Of a stretch of 31,518 bases of DNA, positions 27,288 through 31,518 are shown one piece after another. The stretch is from positions 1 to 31,518 of the forward strand of contig JAKDJD010000028.1 in assembly GCA_030454085.1 (NCBI GenBank), in the 5' to 3' direction. Each line of letters opens with the position of its first letter. Position 1 is the first letter of the stretch. The notes under the pieces are model-generated. The model saw only the letters and a list, made by a program, of their open reading frames with translations. It had not been told where the DNA came from and searched no databases. Source of the DNA: Kocuria sp. Lineage in GTDB: Bacteria > Actinomycetota > Actinomycetes > Actinomycetales > Micrococcaceae. The translations under genes were made by a program, and so were the position numbers.

Positions 27288-27950
27288 TCATCCTTGCGGA
27301 TAACAAGTGACGCTATAAATTGCCTTGAACCCAGGCGAGGTGTGACATAAAACACACAAAGTCCAGCGAGTATTGGCCCCAAAGGAGCAGTTTGGCGGCG
27401 TCCGTTGCGGCAAACTCGACACATTGTATTTGAAAAATGGAATAAGCTGCAATCCCATCGAGAAACTAGGACCTCGTGTCGCGGTGGGAGAGGGGTGGGG
27501 GTGTCCGAACATGCCGTAGTCAGGCGATGATCCCGTTAAGTGCGACAGCCGTTTGGTGGACGATGGACTTCCTGGTCCGATGGTTCGGAAAGCATCGTCT
27601 CGATCCTTCGCGAACGCCGCAGTGCCCGATTCACTTTCGATGAGTAGGCTTTGTCGCCAAGGAGAGTGTCCGGCGGTGCAGGTCCACGCCCCATGCGGTC
27701 CACGTTGTCTCCGAGTCTTGCAAGACACCCCAGGAGGCCCGTTGGGGCGATCGCTTGTCCGCAGGGCAATCATGCGTCGCCGGATTTGCCCGCAATCCGC
27801 GATATCAGGATGGCGATCCCACGAATGCCGATGGGGGGTGGACCAAAATGTTCCCGTGCCTTGGAGAGAAGCGATGCCACCACCCGGATCGCCGTTAACA
27901 TGGCCGAGAAACTGAGTCAGGCGCTCATTTCCTTTTTCAGTTGTTGCCAT
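27288..27950 (-). pseudogene. Decayed gene with intact start signals running into IS debris
   Basis: ATG 27950 is preceded by an ideal AGGAGGG (complement of 27957-27963). The frame begins MATTEKGNERLTQFLGHVNG and stays open to 27288. After the first ~20 residues the translation is Arg/Ser/Pro-rich and unlike a folded protein. From about 27770 down it is an out-of-frame reading of the transposase remnant. The likely history is a real gene of unknown identity that lost its body to insertion and deletion. Together with the AT-rich stretch 27157-27287 this 900-base interval holds no intact gene. Confidence 0.4.
27536..27769 (-). pseudogene. IS5-type transposase remnant
   Basis: This frame contains PPDTLLGDKAYSSKVNRALR followed by RSRRIETMLSEPSDQEVHRP. 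That closely matches the catalytic-core region of actinobacterial IS5-family transposases, where a (L/A)xDKAYSS block carries the second DDE aspartate and an (I)PEPxDQ block follows. The frame is interrupted by an in-frame stop just upstream and ends soon after, and neither the N-terminal domain nor the final catalytic glutamate region is visible. Terminal repeats could not be identified. It is a dead fragment marking past insertion activity in this accessory segment. Confidence 0.7.
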
Positions 27951-28076
27951 CGGTTTCCCTCCTGGGGTTGTGGACTTGGTCAGTCATTGACCGGCCCATT
28001 GTCCACGTTCATTTCGTGGCTTGGTAGACGTGAACGTCAGCGCGGAATCGCCGAGGGCTCACAGCGGAGCAGAGCC

Positions 28077-28658
28077 TTAACCTTTGCTCATCTCGTCCCT
28101 AGCGCGGTCGAGAGCAGGGTCGCCGCTCCCTGCGAAAGCGGGTCCGGCCAAGAACCAGATGCCGGTAACGACGCCGATGGTGTGAAGAATTCCCCAATAC
28201 GGGTGCTTGCTGATGCTGTCGATGCTGTGGGGTATGGTGCCACCGTCAATGATGATCATGATGAACAGGCACACTGCTGCTATGACGGCGGCAAGCAGGA
28301 CGCGCAACCATTCGCCCCAGATGGCCTTAACCTCTGAAGTAGATCCTTTGGGCGGCTTCAGGGGCTTCGGCCCGTTGGCGAACCGATAGCGGAACCATGC
28401 GTCGACTCGTCCAATAATCTGATGGCCGAATGCTACGGTCACGCCGAGATAGACTGCCGCCAAAGCGTGGGCATGTGTGGGTTGGGCTCCCCGTAGCAAA
28501 TCTGTGGTGACCAGGATGACCAGGGCGAGATCGACTAAGGGGACGCACGCCAGGATGACCGAACTGGCGCGTCTGGCGTTGAGCAGATAGCGCACCGCCA
28601 GGCCTCCGAGCAGGAGCACCCAAAATGCGATTTCAGCCCCCACGATGGCAATGATCAT
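28077..28658 (-). CDS. Five-helix membrane protein of unknown function
   Basis: The 193-residue product has about five hydrophobic helices (near 1-25, 33-55, 65-85, 118-140 and 155-177). A conserved-looking cytoplasmic loop with RFANGPKPLKPPKG lies between helices 3 and 4. A histidine pair (THAHAL) precedes helix 3. I recognise it only as an actinobacterial integral membrane protein type with no assigned function. The start overlaps the stop of the upstream gene (ATGA), so both are translated from one message. The charged C-terminus ends in LDRARDEMSKG. Confidence 0.75.
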   Translation of the reverse strand: MIIAIVGAEIAFWVLLLGGLAVRYLLNARRASSVILACVPLVDLALVILVTTDLLRGAQPTHAHALAAVYLGVTVAFGHQIIGRVDAWFRYRFANGPKPLKPPKGSTSEVKAIWGEWLRVLLAAVIAAVCLFIMIIIDGGTIPHSIDSISKHPYWGILHTIGVVTGIWFLAGPAFAGSGDPALDRARDEMSKG

Positions 28659-29122
28659 GAGTCTTTCTCCCGTTCCGGGTTCAAGAGGTGGTCGTCGAGA
28701 CTAGAGACCATTTCGTCTACGCTGACCAATTCCGGGGCAGTCAATGGTCGAGGCAGAAGGGCGTCGATGACGACGGCGAGCTCCTGAGCGGCCTTATGTC
28801 GATCGACGTCCTTCGCGGCCGCCCCGGAGCGTGCCAACCGCTCGGTGCAGTCTTCCTGGAACTCCTTCAGGCGTCGATAGTTGTCCCGAGCCGCGGGCTT
28901 CAGGGGCTGAGGCAGATCTGCCCGTACCTGGTTGAGGTTTCTCTCAGCCGGCTGAGTCCTCGAATATTTCGGGTCGACTTCTCGCATCGCCGTCTCAGCC
29001 TTTTCGGCCCTCCGCCGCACAAGTTCGTCCATGGCAATGACGTGGCGTTCAACCTGTGTCGAGAAGAAGCGTTTTGCCGCCCCTGTGGGCAGCTGTGCTT
29101 CTTTGGTCGGTGCTTGCGTCAT
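28655..29122 (-). CDS. Charged soluble protein coupled to the membrane protein
   Basis: From ATG 29122 the product has 155 residues, strongly charged and mostly helical, with no signal peptide or membrane segment. GGAG lies six bases upstream. A longer form from GTG 29212 (185 residues) is possible, because TAGTTT (complement of 29220-29225) ends seven bases before that GTG, the spacing of a leaderless start. I recognise no domain. Overlap with the membrane-protein gene suggests the two products act together, perhaps as a cytoplasmic partner of the membrane protein. Confidence 0.7.
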   Translation of the reverse strand: MTQAPTKEAQLPTGAAKRFFSTQVERHVIAMDELVRRRAEKAETAMREVDPKYSRTQPAERNLNQVRADLPQPLKPAARDNYRRLKEFQEDCTERLARSGAAAKDVDRHKAAQELAVVIDALLPRPLTAPELVSVDEMVSSLDDHLLNPEREKDS

Positions 29123-29222
29123 GGCGGCTCCGAGACCTCTCGTGCCCAAAAGTCCCCACACGGTATCGTCCGGCAGCTGTCGTCGTGCGTCTGCGCCAAT
29201 TGTTCGTACCACGCAAGTTAAA

Positions 29223-29240
29223 CTAGCACGGCTGTACTAG
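29223..29240. promoter_or_regulatory. Palindromic operator candidate CTAG(C/T)AC-N4
   Basis: CTAGCAC-GGCT-GTACTAG is an inverted repeat with 7-base arms and one mismatch. It lies directly upstream of and touching the TAGTTT -10 candidate of the two-gene unit ending at 28077. That is where a repressor site would block transcription. No regulator gene is nearby. Confidence 0.45.
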
Positions 29241-29247
29241 AAAAACA

Positions 29248-29501
29248 CTAGGGCATCGCCCCTGCACGCCTATGGGCGTCAGCGGCCCCCTCGAGGGCAC
29301 GCAGATCATCGGGCCGGGGTGCCTGCCGTCTCATGAGGACGAGCAACGCGAACAAGGCGATCGCGGCCCACGACGCGGCAACCCCTGTGAGGGCGAGATC
29401 TGCCTGGATCGATGGCAGTGCGACGGGTATTTCGCCAGGACGACTCTCCGAAACCGCTGCCCAGTCGCCGATTGAGAACTACCTCGAACGGCTCGGGCCA
29501 T
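29248..29501 (-). pseudogene. Frameshifted small membrane-protein gene
   Basis: ATG 29501 has a good GAGGAG site upstream, but its frame closes after about 55 low-quality residues. A second frame over the same DNA lacks a usable start yet encodes a plausible single-helix protein: PGEIPVALPSIQADLALTGV, then a hydrophobic segment ASWAAIALFALLVLMRR, then an acidic/basic tail ending at TAG 29248-29250. Joining the two frames would restore one gene, so a frameshift is suspected. The family is unknown. The remaining bases up to 29641 show nothing recognisable. Confidence 0.35.
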
Positions 29502-29641
29502 ACCTGTCTCCTCGTGACCCCGGAGGTCCTTTGCGGCCGTTATGAACCTCTTGTCCTACAACAGCCGGGTGGCGACGTGGGAATACACGGGTGACGGTGT
29601 TTTTCCGCGTCCACCGCATCCACGGGGTTGAGAGGGCGGCT

Positions 29642-30676
29642 CTATTCGCAGGCCACGCCGTCGCCGTCGCGGTCCAGCTTGCTGCTGTAACCGGGGGAGC
29701 CGGCGTGCAACGGTGCCGCGCCTGCGGCCTTGGCCGCGGAGCAGTTCGGGTAGGAGGAGTCGCCCTGGGCCGGTGCTACTGGCTCCGCCGGTGCGGGGGC
29801 GACAGGTTCCGCGGGCGCCGGCTCGACAGGGGCCGGTTGCTCAGGAACCTGTGTGTCCTCCGGGACGGAATCCGTCGTGTTCCCGACCTCCGGGGCGTCA
29901 TCCCCGGACGGCAAAACCTCCCCGGGGCACCCTTCAAGAACACCGGCGATGGCGTTCTTCTCCGCCTGGGTCACCCACAGGCGATAGTTGGTCTTCACGG
30001 CGACCTGACGGGACACGTAGTCACAGTGGAACTGCTTGTTGGAAGGCAACCAGGTGGCGGCGTCTCCGTCGCTCTTGCCCTGGTTGGTCGGGCCGTCAAC
30101 GGCGAGGAGGTTCAGTGGGTCGTTGGCCAGCTCCTTCTTCTCGTCATCGGAGAGCTGCTGGGCTCCCGTCTGCCAGGCATTGGAGAGGCTGACCACGTGG
30201 TCGATCTGCACCGCGCTACTCGTGGTTTTTCCGGCAGTGAAGGAAATGTCCTTGCCGGTGTAGGGGTCGACGAGGTTGCCCGTCTTCACCTTGCAATCGT
30301 GGGTGCCGGGTTTGTGGGACACCGAGGACAGATCGCGGTTCAGAACATCGTTCCGGGTGTCGCACCCATTCCTATCCGTATCGGCCCAAGCGGGTCCGAA
30401 GTTCTTGCGCTTGTACCCCGTCTTGGGCGCCTTCCCCTTGACGGGCAAGGCCTCGAGAGCAGTGAGGGTGTCGTCAGAATCAGCGCCCTGAATATCGGAC
30501 ACCTGTGTGACGTGAGTCGGGGAGGCAGAGCCCGACGACGCAGCGGCGCCATCCGACGACGCGTTGGTTGCGCAACCGGCGAGGGCAAAAACAAGGGCGA
30601 CGCCGGCGCCAGCGACTCGCACGCCGCGACCGCGTCGGGAAGCGAATTCGGGCAGGGGGAATCTGAGAAAAGACAT
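29642..30676 (-). CDS. Secreted HNH (DUF1524) nuclease lipoprotein with Excalibur domain
   Basis: The 344-residue product is a predicted extracellular, lipid-anchored nuclease. ATG 30676 follows GGAG. A basic N-terminus and hydrophobic helix end in the lipobox LAGC with Cys35. The nuclease domain has DTDRNGCDTRNDVLNRDL and the HNH core VQIDHVVSLSNAWQTGA, followed by ANDPLNLLAVDGPTNQGKSD and WLPSNKQFHCDY. A Pro/Ala/Glu-rich linker with PAPAEPVA repeats leads to a C-terminal Excalibur domain, YPNCSAAKAAGAAPLHAG, closing with the calcium-binding DRDGDGVACE. The architecture is common in actinobacteria; scavenging of DNA or defence are both possible roles. Confidence 0.92.
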   Translation of the reverse strand: MSFLRFPLPEFASRRGRGVRVAGAGVALVFALAGCATNASSDGAAASSGSASPTHVTQVSDIQGADSDDTLTALEALPVKGKAPKTGYKRKNFGPAWADTDRNGCDTRNDVLNRDLSSVSHKPGTHDCKVKTGNLVDPYTGKDISFTAGKTTSSAVQIDHVVSLSNAWQTGAQQLSDDEKKELANDPLNLLAVDGPTNQGKSDGDAATWLPSNKQFHCDYVSRQVAVKTNYRLWVTQAEKNAIAGVLEGCPGEVLPSGDDAPEVGNTTDSVPEDTQVPEQPAPVEPAPAEPVAPAPAEPVAPAQGDSSYPNCSAAKAAGAAPLHAGSPGYSSKLDRDGDGVACE

Positions 30677-30742
30677 GGGTGGCTCCAAGTGAAGTGAAGG
30701 ACAGTCGAAGTGTATGGGCAGGACGCCTCGAAATCGGCATCT

Positions 30743-30767
30743 GACACGACGTAATTCGCGTCGTGTC
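30743..30767. promoter_or_regulatory. Perfect 9+9 bp palindrome between divergent genes
   Basis: GACACGACG (30743-30751) and CGTCGTGTC (30759-30767) are perfect inverted repeats around the AT-rich spacer TAATTCG. The site is 67 bases upstream of the nuclease start and 160 bases upstream of the SRPBCC start. Size and symmetry suit a dimeric regulator. Smaller inverted repeats (CGGAGC/GCTCCG near 30780-30796 and ATCAGC/GCTGAT near 30809-30825) follow. Confidence 0.5.
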
Positions 30768-30926
30768 CTGCGGCGATGCGGAGCGGCCGGCTCCGGGGCT
30801 CTCGGGAATCAGCTCTTGGCTGATCGTCAACTGTGGGGACGGCCACTAGGCTTGATGGTGTCCTGGTTTCCACGGGAACCTGAAGTTGCCGCGGAGACCG
30901 CTACAGTCAAAGCAGAGGAGCACCAT

Positions 30927-31391
30927 ATGACTGAGACGACAGCGATCACAGTCACCCGATCCATCGACGAGCCGTCCGACAAGATCTTCGACCTCCTGAG
31001 CAACCCGGAACGCCACCACGAGTTCGACGGGTCCGGCTACGTGGTCTCCGACGACAAGACCGACCGCATTCAGAAGTCCGGCCAGGTATTTCGGATGAAC
31101 ATGAACGGGCCGCACATGGGCGGGGATTACAAGACGGACAATTACGTGACCGGCTTCGACCCGAACAAGCTCGTCGCCTGGCAGACGGCGCCGGCCGGCG
31201 AGCAGCCTCCCGGTTGGGAGTGGACGTGGGAATTGCAGTCGCAGAGCTCGAACCAGACCGAGGTGTCCCTGACCTACGACTGGTCCAAGATGGACCCGCA
31301 GGCCGCTCAGGACCTTGGCATGCCGCTGGTCTCCCAGGAGGAGCTCGAAGAGTCACTCGAGCAACTGGCCAACGCGGTTTCCGGCGAGTAG
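30927..31391 (+). CDS. SRPBCC (START-like) family protein
   Basis: From ATG 30927, preceded by GAGGAG at 30915-30920, the product has 154 residues. An in-frame extension upstream to 30714 crosses the intergenic palindrome and is rejected. The N-terminus ITVTRSIDEPSDKIFDLLSN with PERHHEFDGSG is the standard opening of the SRPBCC/polyketide-cyclase-like helix-grip fold. GFDPNKLVAWQT, WEWTWELQ and TEVSLTYDWSK give the later strands. Such small proteins bind hydrophobic ligands or lipids in the cytoplasm; the ligand is unknown. It stands alone, divergent from the nuclease gene. Confidence 0.88.
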   Translation: MTETTAITVTRSIDEPSDKIFDLLSNPERHHEFDGSGYVVSDDKTDRIQKSGQVFRMNMNGPHMGGDYKTDNYVTGFDPNKLVAWQTAPAGEQPPGWEWTWELQSQSSNQTEVSLTYDWSKMDPQAAQDLGMPLVSQEELEESLEQLANAVSGE

Positions 31392-31423
31392 TCGCCCGAA
31401 ACCCGTAACCACGCACAACCCGA

Positions 31424-31462
31424 GGGCCCGGCGGGAGGGCACACCCGACCCCCGCCGGGCCC
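31424..31462 (+). terminator. GC-rich hairpin after the SRPBCC gene
   Basis: GGGCCCGGCGGG (31424-31435) and CCCGCCGGGCCC (31451-31462) form a perfect 12-bp stem with a 15-base loop, 33 bases after the stop. No T-run follows in the given sequence, but the bases beyond are doubtful. Confidence 0.65.
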
Positions 31463-31518
31463 CCGGGGGTGGGGGCCCGGGGGGATTTTGGGGGCGGCCG
31501 GGGGCCCCCCCCCGTGGC

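Noticed and set aside
1..31518. CRISPR arrays, rRNA genes, prophage modules or a replication origin.
   Set aside because: No regularly spaced repeats, rRNA-like blocks, phage structural genes or DnaA-box clusters were seen.

Overview
The window is chromosomal DNA of a high-GC Gram-positive bacterium. It is most likely an actinobacterium of the Micrococcaceae (Arthrobacter/Kocuria/Rothia group). Evidence: the order hisI-trpE-(Trp-associated membrane protein)-(small HGxxPAAW-like membrane protein)-trpC-trpB-trpA-lgt-gltB-gltD followed by pyk, frequent GTG starts, start/stop overlaps, possible leaderless starts, and an LCP protein, a DUF3311/symporter pair and an Excalibur-domain lipoprotein. 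The genus cannot be fixed from sequence alone.

Region 1 (1-13.7 kb) is conserved biosynthetic backbone on the + strand. It runs from the end of an unidentified gene through hisI, the trp genes (trpE, C, B, A but no trpD, trpG or trpF), lgt, and, after a structured 420-base gap, gltB-gltD. These genes link histidine and tryptophan synthesis, lipoprotein maturation and ammonia assimilation. A strong intrinsic terminator closes gltBD.

Region 2 (13.8-22.6 kb) is mostly on the - strand: tRNA-Leu(CAA) with its own terminator, pyk, a + strand flavodoxin-like protein, a family 2 glycosyltransferase, a + strand ASCH-domain gene broken by an internal deletion, a tightly coupled DUF3311-symporter-amidohydrolase operon, and an LCP-family cell-wall transferase.

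Region 3 (22.8-29.5 kb) is accessory in character. It holds a ZIP metal transporter, a 96-base nested-palindrome element, a DUF418 membrane protein, a macrolide 2'-phosphotransferase-like kinase preceded by an overlapping 55-codon upstream ORF, a lower-GC Tat-exported protein, a decayed stretch with an IS5-type transposase remnant, and a coupled pair (charged soluble protein plus five-helix membrane protein) behind a palindromic promoter.

Region 4 (29.6-31.5 kb) has a secreted HNH/DUF1524 nuclease lipoprotein divergent from an SRPBCC protein across a 9+9 bp palindrome. The last ~55 bases are homopolymer-rich and look like an unreliable contig end.

The most interesting candidates are the upstream ORF/kinase pair with its Asp-to-Glu change at the catalytic base, the nested-palindrome element, the structured gltBD leader, and the ASCH gene whose deletion junction shows microhomology. 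All are inferences from reading the sequence; no database search was possible.
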